Notes: generated by a model not told the origin, from the letters alone. A stretch of DNA of 64,000 nt from Psychrobacter alimentarius (GCF_001606025.1 NZ_CP014945.1:2976001-3040000); one strand, 5' to 3'. Numbered from the stretch's first letter, positions 8,654-18,406 are shown. Program-made: numbers and translations.

Positions 8654-8689
8654 AAAAAAAGCAGCCTTCAAAATAAGGCTGCTTTTTTT
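8654..8689. terminator. Bidirectional terminator, yceI / lipoprotein
   Basis: A perfect 8-bp stem GCAGCCTT/AAGGCTGC with a 6-nt loop, flanked by seven A and seven T, sits between converging genes. Confidence 0.92.
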
Positions 8690-8711
8690 GTTAAACCAAT
8701 GTTATGGCATT

Positions 8712-9146
8712 TTATTTCGTTGGAATAACATGCCAAACATCAAACTTGTCATCGCCATCTTTATCACCAACTTTTGTGTCATTGGCGTAGAAATATAACG
8801 GTTTACCATTCATTGCCCACTGATATTTACCATCTTCACGCTTGAATGCAGCGAATTGACCCGATGCTTTAGCGTTACTTGGCGCCATAAAAATAGGCCA
8901 TAAAACTTGGCAAGTTGTGCCGCAATCTGACTTGTTCTTGGCGTCTTTATCATAAGTATAAAGCGTCATTTGATTGGTCGCATCGACCAATACGCCATTT
9001 TTACTCGCGACGGGTGCTGTATTATTGTTGGTCGCTTGCACGTCGTGCGTGCCTGACATGTCATTTCCAACCGCACTCTTCAGAGTCGTACAACCTGTTA
9101 ATGCTAATACACCTGTTAACGCAGATAATACCATGATGTTTTTCAT
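8712..9146 (-). CDS. Small lipoprotein of the COG4315 / lipoprotein_15 family
   Basis: A 144-residue predicted lipoprotein. The signal peptide ends in the lipobox LTGC with Cys19 as the lipidated residue. After a low-complexity Asn/Thr linker come two units typical of this secreted-repeat family: a LYTYDKD block followed by the SDCGTTCQVLWP segment, then KYQWAMNGKPLYFYAND with a GDKDGDDKFDVWHV ending. The two cysteines in the first unit may form a disulfide. The family has no firm biochemical role. It faces yceI across a shared terminator. Confidence 0.85.
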   Translation of the reverse strand: MKNIMVLSALTGVLALTGCTTLKSAVGNDMSGTHDVQATNNNTAPVASKNGVLVDATNQMTLYTYDKDAKNKSDCGTTCQVLWPIFMAPSNAKASGQFAAFKREDGKYQWAMNGKPLYFYANDTKVGDKDGDDKFDVWHVIPTK

Positions 9147-9718
9147 AACAACTTCCTTGTAATTTTAATAATGGATTTTATCGGGCAATTTTATTTTTGA
9201 TGTGAACATCAATCAAAGATAAAGCCAGAATTTCCTTAAGCAATACAAATATAGCATATGGCGTTTCACCACGATGGTTCTCAGGATACAAACTTACAAA
9301 AACGGATATATTTTACAAAATAATTAAATACCAACCTTTTCGGCTAGAGACTTTTCAGCTAGAAAATAGCGACGCTGTAATTCCTTTTTGCATTCATTAT
9401 CTTTTCACCACTTAGTCTTTTTGCCACTTATTATAGCCTGTTCTAGATTACAGCAGTCCACTGACAAAACTCATGTATCCACTTACGTATTTGCCATCTT
9501 TTTGGCGACATTTTTTTGTAGAATATCCTTATAGAAATTTAGCGTAGCTTCACTATAAAAATATATTCATTACTTCTAATATACCTGTTGAAGTCAACGC
9601 TCTTTGCACACATATCAGCAGTAACTTTCTACTTAAAAATCGAACGACTTAACAATCAGATTAATAACTATATCCAGCATGATCCACTGTAGATGCTATT
9701 AAGGACATAATAACGATA
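9147..9718. other. Intergenic region upstream of FAD oxidoreductase
   Basis: No gene seen in 572 bp of A+T-rich DNA between divergent genes. The only repeat noticed is a 15-bp imperfect tandem pair, at 9336-9350 and 9351-9365 (CTTTTCGGCTAGAGA and CTTTTCAGCTAGAAA). Confidence 0.5.
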
Positions 9719-11320
9719 ATGACTCATTCTTTGACTGAAAACTCTGTATCAATTCCAAAACGCGTCGGCATTCTCGGTGGTGGTACGGCAGGTGCCACCA
9801 TTGCCATTCGCTTGGCTGCATTAGGGCTTGAGACCTATTTATTTGAAAAAAACAAATCGCTGATTGATGGTCCACCGATGTGTCATTTGCATGCAGGTGG
9901 CAACTTATACCGCGAAATCCCTGATGAAGACTGCGTTGCGCTACTCAAACAATGCATCGACATTTTGCGCCTTTATCCTTATACCATCGATGTACGTCCG
10001 ACGGTGTTTGCTGTTCCCACTCGTGATGAAGGGTCCCCTGAAGATCTGCTACCGCGTCTTGATATTTTAACAGACGCATATCGCGAACTGATTGCTCAAG
10101 ATAGCAATAATAAAGTCTTGGGCGAGCCTGAAAACTATTATCAGCTGTATAGCCACGAACAGCTGATTGCGCTGTCTGAACGCGAACAAGTTGCCATACC
10201 CAGTACGGTTGATGAATGGATGATACCGGTTGCAAAATATTTGGACTTAGACAAAGTTAAATTCCCACTGATTGTCGTACAAGAATATGGCTGGAATATT
10301 TTCCGTCTCGCAGCTTCCGCCCAATTGGCACTAGAAGATTATGAGCATGCACATGTATTTACGGATACTCAAGTCAAGCAAGTCTTGCCCGTTGATTGTG
10401 AGAATTGCACCAACGCTGACCACCATGTCACCAAATGGCGTATCGACTATCAACGAGCACATGATCAACAAGCGGTCGACCCAAAAGCATTAGAATCCAT
10501 CGAAGTGGATTATTTGATCAATGCTTGCGGCTTCCGTACTGGCGTCATTGATGACATGGTCGGTGTGAAGGTAACACGCATGGTCGAGTTCAAATCTTCT
10601 TATATTACCCGTTGGAAAGAAACGGGCGGTCAGATACCAGAAATTATTATCTACGGCAATCGCGGTACGCCAGAAGGTATGGCTCAATTGACCCCTTATC
10701 CAGATGGCTACTTTCAAATCCATGGTATGAGTAAATTTATCACTTTATTTGATGATGGATTGGTCGCATCTAGTGAAGAAAGCGCCCAGCCTAAGTTACC
10801 TGAGCAATACGTGCATTATATTGACGATGGCTGGGACAAAACACCACTCCAAGCGCGTAGCCAACAAGCCATTGATTATGTGGCTGAATTTGTACCGACA
10901 TTTAATAGCGCGCGCACCATTGGCAATGCCCTTTATGGCGGTCAACAAATCCCCGGCGAAGACGATACTTTGCGAGTGGCCGATGTTAGCCTCTATTCAA
11001 ACATACGCTATGCGCGTGCCGAAAACGTTAAGGCGTCCTCAACCCTGATTGCAGCAGATCAAATCGTTGATGAATTGACAAATCTTGGTTTGATTGATAA
11101 TGACACGCAGGTAAACAGAGAGCGTTATGCGCATGAATGGTCTTACTTGGTACACAATGACAGTCTGGCGATTGATAAGGTTGCCCGCACCTTGGCTTGC
11201 GAGCGTGGTTTTCCGCAAGCGATGGCTCATGTGAATCATGGTATCCGCGAAGCAACTTTAGACAACTTGTCGTCGGATGACTCATCTTCTCTTGATGAGA
11301 TGCCTACAAGCACTCCTTAG
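9719..11320 (+). CDS. FAD/NAD(P)-binding oxidoreductase of unknown substrate
   Basis: A 533-residue flavoprotein. A dinucleotide-binding fold is clear at 17-29 (GILGGGTAGATIA), followed at the end of the second strand by an acidic residue in LFEKN, as in FAD-binding enzymes. A central LINACGFRTG segment resembles the second nucleotide-contact region of this superfamily. The rest, including an Asp/Ser-rich C-terminal tail, matches no enzyme I can name. There is no signal peptide. It stands alone between a long upstream gap and a strong terminator. Confidence 0.75.
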   Translation: MTHSLTENSVSIPKRVGILGGGTAGATIAIRLAALGLETYLFEKNKSLIDGPPMCHLHAGGNLYREIPDEDCVALLKQCIDILRLYPYTIDVRPTVFAVPTRDEGSPEDLLPRLDILTDAYRELIAQDSNNKVLGEPENYYQLYSHEQLIALSEREQVAIPSTVDEWMIPVAKYLDLDKVKFPLIVVQEYGWNIFRLAASAQLALEDYEHAHVFTDTQVKQVLPVDCENCTNADHHVTKWRIDYQRAHDQQAVDPKALESIEVDYLINACGFRTGVIDDMVGVKVTRMVEFKSSYITRWKETGGQIPEIIIYGNRGTPEGMAQLTPYPDGYFQIHGMSKFITLFDDGLVASSEESAQPKLPEQYVHYIDDGWDKTPLQARSQQAIDYVAEFVPTFNSARTIGNALYGGQQIPGEDDTLRVADVSLYSNIRYARAENVKASSTLIAADQIVDELTNLGLIDNDTQVNRERYAHEWSYLVHNDSLAIDKVARTLACERGFPQAMAHVNHGIREATLDNLSSDDSSSLDEMPTSTP

Positions 11321-11340
11321 TATTTGCTTGAATCATAAAA

Positions 11341-11378
11341 AAGGAGTCAGTAACCAGTGGTTAGTGACTCCTTTTTTT
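11341..11378. terminator. Bidirectional terminator, FAD oxidoreductase / LOG gene
   Basis: A 13-bp stem (11343-11355 with 11359-11371) with one central G-G mismatch and a 3-nt loop, flanked by A- and T-runs. Confidence 0.9.
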
Positions 11379-11448
11379 ATTTCATAATTTTTTATTTCAC
11401 AGTCAGACAATGACTTTTAGTATTGTCTGTGGCATTGGCTAAAAAATA

Positions 11449-12132
11449 TCAGCTTTCGCTACCTGCCATTTTTTCTGTATCCACTTCGTCATGTATCTTT
11501 ACAACTGTTTTGAGTAAATCAATCGCGTCACCAATGGTGTTACAAACCACCAAACGGTCAAGATCTTCTTGCTTCATAAAGCCTTGTTCAGTGGTATGTT
11601 TTAAATGCTCAATCATACGATCATAGAAGCCGTTGATATTTAGGATAATCATTGGCTTTTCGTGTTGGTACAACTGACGCCATGTGGCAATCTCCATAAT
11701 CTCTTCTAGCGTGCCAAGTCCACCTGGCAACGTAATAAAAGCATCGGCGTACTCTGCCATGACGGTCTTACGGGTGTGCATGGTATCTGTCAAATGCAGA
11801 CGGGTCAGCTGTTCATGTGCGATTTCGTGCTTAAGCATAAACGTTGGAATGACCCCAACCGCTTGTGCACCGTTTTGGATAACTTCATCCGCGACGGCAC
11901 CCATCAGCCCGATGCTAGCGCCGCCATAAACCAAACCTAAGCCATTTTCTGCCAAAGCCAAACCAAGCTCGCGTGCGGCCTGCTCATAGACTTCGCTATT
12001 ACCCAAACGTGACCCACAGTAGACCGCTACCAATGGCATGGACAATGCCGATTTATCCACCGCTTGCTCAATATTATGAATGTCTTGGCTCGTGATTACT
12101 TCGTAAGTATCATTGTTAATGTTCATTTGCAT
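11449..12132 (-). CDS. LOG-family (TIGR00730) nucleotide phosphoribohydrolase-like protein
   Basis: A 227-residue Rossmann-fold protein, often mislabelled lysine decarboxylase. The defining motif PGGLGTLEE lies in the middle of the protein, with GSRLG and YGGASIGLMG earlier. Characterised relatives split AMP-type nucleotides or cytokinin monophosphates into base and ribose 5-phosphate. The N-terminal 30 residues are an extension. The first ATG has TAAGGAAG in good position, so it is kept. It is divergent from the following hydrolase gene. Confidence 0.88.
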   Translation of the reverse strand: MQMNINNDTYEVITSQDIHNIEQAVDKSALSMPLVAVYCGSRLGNSEVYEQAARELGLALAENGLGLVYGGASIGLMGAVADEVIQNGAQAVGVIPTFMLKHEIAHEQLTRLHLTDTMHTRKTVMAEYADAFITLPGGLGTLEEIMEIATWRQLYQHEKPMIILNINGFYDRMIEHLKHTTEQGFMKQEDLDRLVVCNTIGDAIDLLKTVVKIHDEVDTEKMAGSES

Positions 12133-12468
12133 ACCGCTTCCTTAGTGTTTATCTCGATTGTCTTTTATTGAGTGCGTGTGCTTATTATTACGTATTTATT
12201 AGAGCATAAGCATATTTTTATTGTCTAAAATAAGTGTTCATTTAAAGTTTTATGGATTATTTTTAAAGACAAACCCTATAGAACTTGGAAGTCATATTTG
12301 ATTGCTTCGCTGACCAGCATTTATCTTAACATAAGCAATATGATCACATGGTATCAACGATTTATCCTGACATAATTATGACATCTTAACATTAACTGTT
12401 AATACATTATTTCTGATAAACACACCTACTTTAGACCCAAAAACGATAAAAAACCATTGAGGTACAGC
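12133..12468. other. Intergenic region, LOG gene / alpha/beta hydrolase
   Basis: No gene and no clear hairpin or operator seen; A+T-rich divergent promoter region. Confidence 0.5.
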
Positions 12469-13431
12469 ATGGACAGCCAGCACACAACATCTTTTAGCGA
12501 GCAAAAAAATCATATCAACGATGGCGCTCTCAATACGAATCCTGATATCGACACCTATGCTTTAACTATCATGACTGAGCGCAATCAGCCATTAGCAGCG
12601 ACAGTATATCGTCCTAATGCAGAGGTAAAAAGAGCCGTTATGATCGGCCCCGCAACCGGTATCAAACGGCAGTTTTATCACAATTTTGCGACGTATTTAG
12701 CAAGTCATGGCTTTGGCGTGTTGACCTTTGACAATGAGGGGATTGGTGAGTCACTATCGATAGATTTGGCAAAATGTGACGCCTCACTCATTAGCTGGGG
12801 TCGTCATGACATGCCGGCCGTACTCGATGCGTTGCAAGATGAGTTTGCTGAGGCGACTTATCATTTGGTTGGTCATAGCGCAGGTGGTCAACTGATTGGA
12901 TTGATGCCCAACCATAAAGGTATCACGTCCGTCTTTAACGTGGCCTGCTCCTCAGGTCGTATCAAAAACATGGCCATGCCTTACAAACTCAAAGCGATGG
13001 GCTTTATGGATGCCTTTATTCCAATGACCAATCTGACATTGGGCTATACACCTTCGGACAAAGTCGGTATGGGTGAGCCGTTACCGCGCGGCGTGGCAAA
13101 ACAATGGCGTGAATGGTGCAATGGCGCAGGCTATATCAAGACAGCGTTTGGTAACAGCATACACACGCATTTTTATGATGAGCTTGACATGCCAGCATTG
13201 TGGCTTGGCTTTAGTGATGACGATATCGCCAATAGCAGAAACATAGATGACATGACACGAGTGTTTACGGCAATGCCTGTCGAAAAACGCTTTTTAGACC
13301 CAAAAGATTTTGGTGTCGATAGCATCGGGCACATGCGTTACTTTAGTAGTAAAACTTATGCCAAAGCACCCGAGTTATGGCAAATGGCAGTGGATTGGTT
13401 GAACGACAAGGCGCCAACTATCAGACAATGA
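12469..13431 (+). CDS. Alpha/beta hydrolase
   Basis: A 320-residue protein of the COG4757-like hydrolase group. Seen: IGPATGIKRQFY after the first strands, FDNEGIGES, the nucleophile elbow GHSAGG (about residue 142), and a likely catalytic His in SIGHMRYF near the C-terminus. There is no signal peptide. I chose ATG 12469 because GAGG lies 6 nt upstream; the frame also contains a TTG at 12457. The substrate is unknown. The stop lies 13 bp from the converging exonuclease gene, with no clear terminator between. Confidence 0.82.
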   Translation: MDSQHTTSFSEQKNHINDGALNTNPDIDTYALTIMTERNQPLAATVYRPNAEVKRAVMIGPATGIKRQFYHNFATYLASHGFGVLTFDNEGIGESLSIDLAKCDASLISWGRHDMPAVLDALQDEFAEATYHLVGHSAGGQLIGLMPNHKGITSVFNVACSSGRIKNMAMPYKLKAMGFMDAFIPMTNLTLGYTPSDKVGMGEPLPRGVAKQWREWCNGAGYIKTAFGNSIHTHFYDELDMPALWLGFSDDDIANSRNIDDMTRVFTAMPVEKRFLDPKDFGVDSIGHMRYFSSKTYAKAPELWQMAVDWLNDKAPTIRQ

Positions 13432-13444
13432 CTTTTTGAATCGT

Positions 13445-14143
13445 CTATTTATCCTTTGCTTCTTCTGCCATAACCCGTTTGGTCAACGCAGAATACAGCG
13501 ACGGCTGCATATTATGAATATTACCGAGCATCCATTTTACATAGCTAATAGGTACGTCTTTAATTGGCGTGCCTTTATGTTTACCAAACGGCATTTTACT
13601 GACGGGATTGGCTTTGTTAGCAATCGCATGAGCGGCGGCAAAATCTGTCGGTGCAATCTCTAAGCGCTCACAGCACGCTTGATACAGCAGATAACACATA
13701 CGAGCATCACCGAGCGCGTCGTGAGCGGCAATCGTCATACGGCTTGCCTCTTCTTTACCGAGTAGTTGCTCAATACATTTAGATTGCCCATAAGCACGCC
13801 ATTCTGGAAAAGCCACGCGTGCCAACCTAACCGTACAAATCAGCTTAGCAGAAGGACTGCCGATTACTCGCCAATCAAAGCGCACGTTATGACCAATCAG
13901 ATACTCTGGCAATTCAAACTCAGCCAAATTAAAGCGCTCAAGCCCTGCAACATCGTCATCGGTAATGCCATGTACCTTGATGACGATAGGCGATATAGTG
14001 CGACCGCTATTAAAGTACTTCATCCACTCAAAACCAGTCATTACATTGATGGTCGCAATTTGGATTGGTCTTGGATCACGCCCTTGATCGGTTTCAGTAT
14101 CGATCACCAGTGCTGTGTTCGCGATGTTAAAAACCTCTGTCAT
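13445..14143 (-). CDS. ExoX-like 3'-5' exonuclease with C-terminal DUF3820 region
   Basis: A 232-residue DEDD-type exonuclease. Catalytic acidic residues are in IDTETD (D15, E17), in NVRFDW (about D88) and in the HDALGD segment (His and Asp spaced five apart, as in the DEDDh subclass). The final 60 residues hold FGKHKGTPI followed by YVKWML, the DUF3820-type module also found at the end of ExoX-like proteins. It likely degrades single-stranded DNA in repair or recombination. The start lacks a strong ribosome site. Confidence 0.82.
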   Translation of the reverse strand: MTEVFNIANTALVIDTETDQGRDPRPIQIATINVMTGFEWMKYFNSGRTISPIVIKVHGITDDDVAGLERFNLAEFELPEYLIGHNVRFDWRVIGSPSAKLICTVRLARVAFPEWRAYGQSKCIEQLLGKEEASRMTIAAHDALGDARMCYLLYQACCERLEIAPTDFAAAHAIANKANPVSKMPFGKHKGTPIKDVPISYVKWMLGNIHNMQPSLYSALTKRVMAEEAKDK

Positions 14144-14346
14144 AAAGTATGAACCATAAATAATTGCCCTTGTACTTAACGCTTGTATTTAACGACTATG
14201 CTTAATAACTGTATTTAACCATCATGTTTTGAGACCCGCCCGTCCGTTATGGGGTTAAAACGCTGATATAACAATGCAATACATACGTAAATCGCTAAGG
14301 CCCCTATACTAGTATAAACACTATATAAGAAAGATAAGAGGTATTG

Positions 14347-14937
14347 ATGCAACCGACAGACAACAGCAAGCCACCCCGCCCGACATTGATAAGCCGTATG
14401 CTCAGCGTATTGATTAAAGCAGTTGTACTGTTGGCGCTATTATTTGTATTCGATCGATTATTACCAACCATCAGCCAACAAACTCAATCTTTTGTGATGG
14501 CAAAATGGCAGCAATTGAGCCTTTTGCAACAAGACCCTCCTACTGAAAACAGTTTACCCAACCCGCTACCAGAGCAAGGATTGGCTGATACATGGGGCGC
14601 GGCTCGCAGTCAAGGTCGCACACATGAAGGTATTGATATCTTTGCTCCGAGGGGCACGCCAATACAATCAACGACACAAGGGATTGTTAGCAAAGTGGGG
14701 AATAATAATTTGGGCGGTCGCGTCGTCGTCGTTGTCGGACCAGGTGGTGCAGGACATTACTACGCGCATTTAGAAGACTATGCCGATATCTCTCCCAATG
14801 ACTGGGTAAATGCTGGAGATATCATCGGTTATGTTGGTGATAGCGGTAATGCAAAAGGCACCCCACCTCACCTTCATTATGGAATTTATATTAATGGTAG
14901 TGCTGTGAATCCCTATCCACTCATGCAAAAAGAGTGA
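14347..14937 (+). CDS. Membrane-anchored M23 family (LytM) peptidase
   Basis: A 196-residue protein with one transmembrane segment near residues 16-40 and a periplasmic LytM domain. Zinc ligands are visible in RTHEGIDIF and in PHLHYGI near the C-terminus, with YAHLEDY between them, so the site looks intact rather than degenerate as in EnvC-type activators. It should cut peptidoglycan cross-link peptides. ATG 14347, with AGAGG just upstream, is preferred over the adjacent TTG. It converges with phoR with only 49 bp between stops. Confidence 0.87.
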   Translation: MQPTDNSKPPRPTLISRMLSVLIKAVVLLALLFVFDRLLPTISQQTQSFVMAKWQQLSLLQQDPPTENSLPNPLPEQGLADTWGAARSQGRTHEGIDIFAPRGTPIQSTTQGIVSKVGNNNLGGRVVVVVGPGGAGHYYAHLEDYADISPNDWVNAGDIIGYVGDSGNAKGTPPHLHYGIYINGSAVNPYPLMQKE

Positions 14938-14986
14938 TGCCTGTAGCGTTCGTTCCTACAAACATTATGGGTAGTAACAGATAGCA

Positions 14987-16078
14987 TCAGCCTGTAGAAG
15001 CCGTTCGGACATAAGCTGCTGGAAAAACCACACTAAATGTCGACCCCACCCCTTCTACGGATTCAATTTGCAAACTGGCTTCGTGTTGATACAAAACGTG
15101 TTTTACAATAGCGAGACCCAACCCTGTACCACCGGTGGCGCGGCTACGCCCTTTGTCGATGCGATAAAAGCGCTCCGTTAGACGTGCGATGTGCTCTGCT
15201 GCAATACCAATACCATTGTCTTCCACGGCAAATCGGCAGCCTTCTGAGGTTTTTGTCCAGCTAATGGTTATATTACCACCCTTGGGTGTGTACTTAATGG
15301 CATTTATCACAAGGTTAGATAAGGCACTGTTTAGGTACATCTCAGAACCATATAGCCCATCATAAGTGTCTATCTGCAAATGGATGATATGCCCGTATGC
15401 TTGGTTGTATGCTTGCGCATCGTCATACACATGGGTCAGTAGTTTGGTCATATCAATATAGTTGAGCTCGTGAGTTTCTTCGATTTCAATTCGAGACAAC
15501 AACAATAGATCATTCACAATTCTATTCATACGCGCCGTTTGCTGACTCATAAGCTCAAACCCGCGTCGCCAATGCGGCGGCATGTCTGGCTGATCTGAGA
15601 AATTCTCTAAATAGCCCATCATCACAGTCAACGGAGTACGTAATTCGTGCGAGACATTTGCTACAAAGTCGCGACGCATCTCTTCTAAATGCTGCAAGCG
15701 TGTCACATCATAGATAATCAGTAATTTTTGGTCACCAAAAGGCGTGAGTTCACATTTCAAGTAGCGTTTAGGATCTTGCCAAGATTCTATGTGCACACCC
15801 TCACTGAGAGTCGTAGTGGTCGCTTGATAGTACTGACGAAACTCAGGTACTCGAATGAAATCAAAAATGCTTTTGCCTGCATCGCCTACTTGTAGTGACA
15901 ATAAATCTTGTGCCGACTGATTCCACCACTCCACATTGTCATCTTGGTTGAGCAAAATCACAGCATCTCGTAAAGCCAGTAAGGCGCTTCTGATTTTTGT
16001 CAATTGATCCGAGGCGTGTTGATTAGAAACTGATTCTGATGGACTCTGTTGATTATTTTTTGTCATTATTGTGCTCAT
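14987..16078 (-). CDS. phoR: Phosphate-regulon sensor kinase PhoR, without membrane segment
   Basis: Histidine kinase partner of PhoB. Order: PAS domain (about 28-125), dimerisation domain with the phosphorylated His144 in VSHELRTP, and an ATPase domain with N box NLVINAIKYT, DNGIGI and GTGLGLA. The 363-residue protein begins with about 25 polar residues and has no hydrophobic segment, whereas E. coli PhoR (431) has N-terminal membrane helices. The start is supported by AGGG 8 nt upstream, and only 72 bp separate it from phoB, leaving no room for a missing exon-like piece. It may reach the membrane through partner proteins. Confidence 0.9.
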   Translation of the reverse strand: MSTIMTKNNQQSPSESVSNQHASDQLTKIRSALLALRDAVILLNQDDNVEWWNQSAQDLLSLQVGDAGKSIFDFIRVPEFRQYYQATTTTLSEGVHIESWQDPKRYLKCELTPFGDQKLLIIYDVTRLQHLEEMRRDFVANVSHELRTPLTVMMGYLENFSDQPDMPPHWRRGFELMSQQTARMNRIVNDLLLLSRIEIEETHELNYIDMTKLLTHVYDDAQAYNQAYGHIIHLQIDTYDGLYGSEMYLNSALSNLVINAIKYTPKGGNITISWTKTSEGCRFAVEDNGIGIAAEHIARLTERFYRIDKGRSRATGGTGLGLAIVKHVLYQHEASLQIESVEGVGSTFSVVFPAAYVRTASTG

Positions 16079-16150
16079 TCATCATCCCTACTACTTTTTT
16101 GCCATGTCATCTTAGGTTGCGACTGCCATGAGGTTTCTAAGCATGGCTAA

Positions 16151-16855
16151 TTATGTCGGCGTAATGATATTAGAAAATCGATAGCCTGTACCGCGAACGG
16201 TCTGTATCAACGTATCACAGCCGTAAGGTCTTAATATGGTACGCAGACGTTTAATATGGACATCGATGGTTCTGTCCTCAATATAGACGTTGCCGCCCCA
16301 TACTTGATCTAGTAGCTGTGTGCGCGTATAAGCACGCTCTGGATGACTCATAAAAAATGCCAATAACCGATATTCAGTAGGGCCCAATTCAACCACTTTA
16401 CCCGCTACTGTCACACGTTGACTTCTTGGGTCTAAACTGAGCTTGCCGACTTCGATAGATTTATCACTGCTGAGCGCATTACTACGCCGCAGCACCGCCT
16501 TGATTCTAGAGATAAGTTCGCGCGTCGAAAAAGGCTTGGTCATATAATCGTCAGCACCAGCATCAAGACCATGAACTTTGCTGTCTTCTTCGCTCTTTGC
16601 CGTCAGCATAATGACGGGTATTTCAGAGAGCAGATCATCGTTTTTTAACATACGACAAAAATCCACGCCACTCTTATCGCCTGGCAACATCCAGTCTAGT
16701 AGAATCAGCGCTGGTCTATGATCCACGACTTGTTGATGCGCTTCTGACACATCGGCGGCTTGTAGACTATCAAACCCAGCCATCTCTAGCGTCATGACCA
16801 CCATTTCACGAATCGCAGGTTCATCTTCAACAATCAAAATTTGCTCGTTATACAT
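16151..16855 (-). CDS. phoB: Phosphate-regulon response regulator PhoB
   Basis: OmpR-type regulator of 234 residues. The receiver domain (1-120) has the acidic pocket E10-D11 and phosphoacceptor D54 in LLDWMLPG; the winged-helix DNA-binding domain (about 130-230) ends with TVRGTGYRFS. It is activated by phosphate limitation and binds Pho boxes; one lies upstream of this gene, so autoregulation is expected. It is followed in the same direction by phoR. Confidence 0.95.
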   Translation of the reverse strand: MYNEQILIVEDEPAIREMVVMTLEMAGFDSLQAADVSEAHQQVVDHRPALILLDWMLPGDKSGVDFCRMLKNDDLLSEIPVIMLTAKSEEDSKVHGLDAGADDYMTKPFSTRELISRIKAVLRRSNALSSDKSIEVGKLSLDPRSQRVTVAGKVVELGPTEYRLLAFFMSHPERAYTRTQLLDQVWGGNVYIEDRTIDVHIKRLRTILRPYGCDTLIQTVRGTGYRFSNIITPT

Positions 16856-16940
16856 ACAGCATTCTCAGTGTTAAGTACAAAGTTTAGCACGTAAAAGGCG
16901 ATACATATTCGCCAGCTTTTATCTATTAAACGGATTAATT

Positions 16941-16958
16941 GTGACAGCTTGATGACAG
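16941..16958 (-). promoter_or_regulatory. Pho box upstream of phoB
   Basis: On the minus strand the sequence is CTGTCATCAAGCTGTCAC: two CTGTCA heptamer cores with a 4-bp spacer, the 11-bp direct-repeat pattern of PhoB sites. It begins 86 bp before the phoB ATG, and a TTTAAT-like -10 follows at a fitting distance. It supports autoregulation of phoBR. Confidence 0.85.
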
Positions 16959-16980
16959 TTATTATTCAGTATGACATAAA

Positions 16981-17436
16981 CTACCGGACTTCTAATATGA
17001 AGTTTAATGGGCCATCATTGATGCTCTCAACTTGCATGTTAGCACCAAACTGCCCAGTAGCAATGATAGGATGCTGACTCTTTGCATACTCAATCAACTG
17101 AGCAAACAGCACTTGTGCTGCCTCAGGTGCCATCGCCCCACCAAAATCAGGCCTGCGACCTTTGTCGGTTGTGGCCATTAAGGTAAACTGCGATACCAAT
17201 AACAATCCGCCATTCACTTGCTGGACATTTTTATCCAGTTTACCGGCCTTGGCAGGATCGTCGTTATTCTCAAAAATACGATACGTCAGGATTTTATCAA
17301 TCATGCGCTGCGCGGTTTGTAGGTTATCATCGTGTCCTAAACCAATATAAGCCAATAGTCCATGCTCGATGGCACCGATATTAGACCCCTCAACCACGAC
17401 ACTCGCGCTGCGTACTCGCTGTATAAGTGCTTTCAC
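16981..17436 (-). CDS. dtd: D-aminoacyl-tRNA deacylase
   Basis: Proofreading enzyme that removes D-amino acids, and glycine misattached to tRNA-Ala, from tRNA. At 151 residues it is standard size. Both active-site signatures are present: SQFTL near residue 82 and the NDGPLNF motif, containing the invariant Gly-Pro, near the C-terminus. It begins MKALIQRV, typical for the family. It lies just upstream of the phoB promoter region in the same direction and is divergent from psd. Confidence 0.95.
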   Translation of the reverse strand: MKALIQRVRSASVVVEGSNIGAIEHGLLAYIGLGHDDNLQTAQRMIDKILTYRIFENNDDPAKAGKLDKNVQQVNGGLLLVSQFTLMATTDKGRRPDFGGAMAPEAAQVLFAQLIEYAKSQHPIIATGQFGANMQVESINDGPLNFILEVR

Positions 17437-17548
17437 TCCCTAACTCCTTACAGATTATGGCCATACAATCATACGCTGTCCATGATAAAATATGGCTATT
17501 TACTTGCCTATTATTTATTACACCACACTTTATTTTGGTAGCCCTATT

Positions 17549-18382
17549 ATGAATTTATTCACCACCTTACAACAGCTTGTCCCACAACAGAAGCTAAGTA
17601 AAGTTGCTGGACGTTTGGCCGCCAGTCGCCATCCTTATGTCAAACGCACTTTTATTCGTAGCTTTGCAAAAGCATATAATGTCAGCTTAGATGAGTATGA
17701 GCGCCAAAGCCTCAATGCCTATGAAAGCTTCAATGATTTTTTTACGCGTGAGCTAAAGGAAGACGCTCGTCCTATCGACACCACAGCTGACGGTATTGTC
17801 AGTCCCGCTGATGGAGTTATCTCGCAGTTAGGACAGATTAATGACCATAAAATGCTGCAAGCAAAAGGTCGTCATTATGACGTTGGGCAACTGCTTGCTG
17901 ATAGTGAAGATGGTCGTTATTTTGCTGATGGTAGTTTTGCCACTGTGTATTTAGCGCCCAGCAACTATCACCGTGTCCATATGCCATTTGCTGGTACATT
18001 GACCAAAACTCGCTACGTGCCCGGTACCTTATTTTCGGTGAACAATACCACTGCGGCCAATGTCCCTGACTTGTTTGCGCGTAATGAGCGTCTAGTCTGC
18101 ATGTTTGATACTCAGTACGGCAAAGCGGCAGTGGTGATGGTAGGTGCTATGATTGTCGCTGGTATCGAAACCGTAGCGACTGGCAAAATTGTCCGTACTG
18201 ATGATGTACAAGAGGCCAATCATGACATGCGCTTCGAAAAAGGCGATGAGCTTGGGCGTTTTTACCTAGGGTCGACGGCGATTGTCATACTACCAAAAGC
18301 AGCAAACGCTGACTGGGAAAGCACCATGCAAGCCGATAGTTTTGTAAAAATGGGACAGTTATTGGGTGTCACCAATTCGTAA
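17549..18382 (+). CDS. psd: Phosphatidylserine decarboxylase proenzyme
   Basis: Makes phosphatidylethanolamine from phosphatidylserine at the inner membrane. The proenzyme cuts itself in the LGST motif, seen near residue 247, creating the pyruvoyl cofactor on the alpha chain. FNDFFTREL, SPADG and NYHRVHMPF are family hallmarks and hold the Asp and His residues involved in self-cleavage. The frame is open from 17492, but the 277-residue version starting MNLFTTL fits the family better; neither start has a strong ribosome site. Confidence 0.93.
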   Translation: MNLFTTLQQLVPQQKLSKVAGRLAASRHPYVKRTFIRSFAKAYNVSLDEYERQSLNAYESFNDFFTRELKEDARPIDTTADGIVSPADGVISQLGQINDHKMLQAKGRHYDVGQLLADSEDGRYFADGSFATVYLAPSNYHRVHMPFAGTLTKTRYVPGTLFSVNNTTAANVPDLFARNERLVCMFDTQYGKAAVVMVGAMIVAGIETVATGKIVRTDDVQEANHDMRFEKGDELGRFYLGSTAIVILPKAANADWESTMQADSFVKMGQLLGVTNS

Positions 18383-18406
18383 TTTATCTCTGTCATAATA
18401 AAAAAT

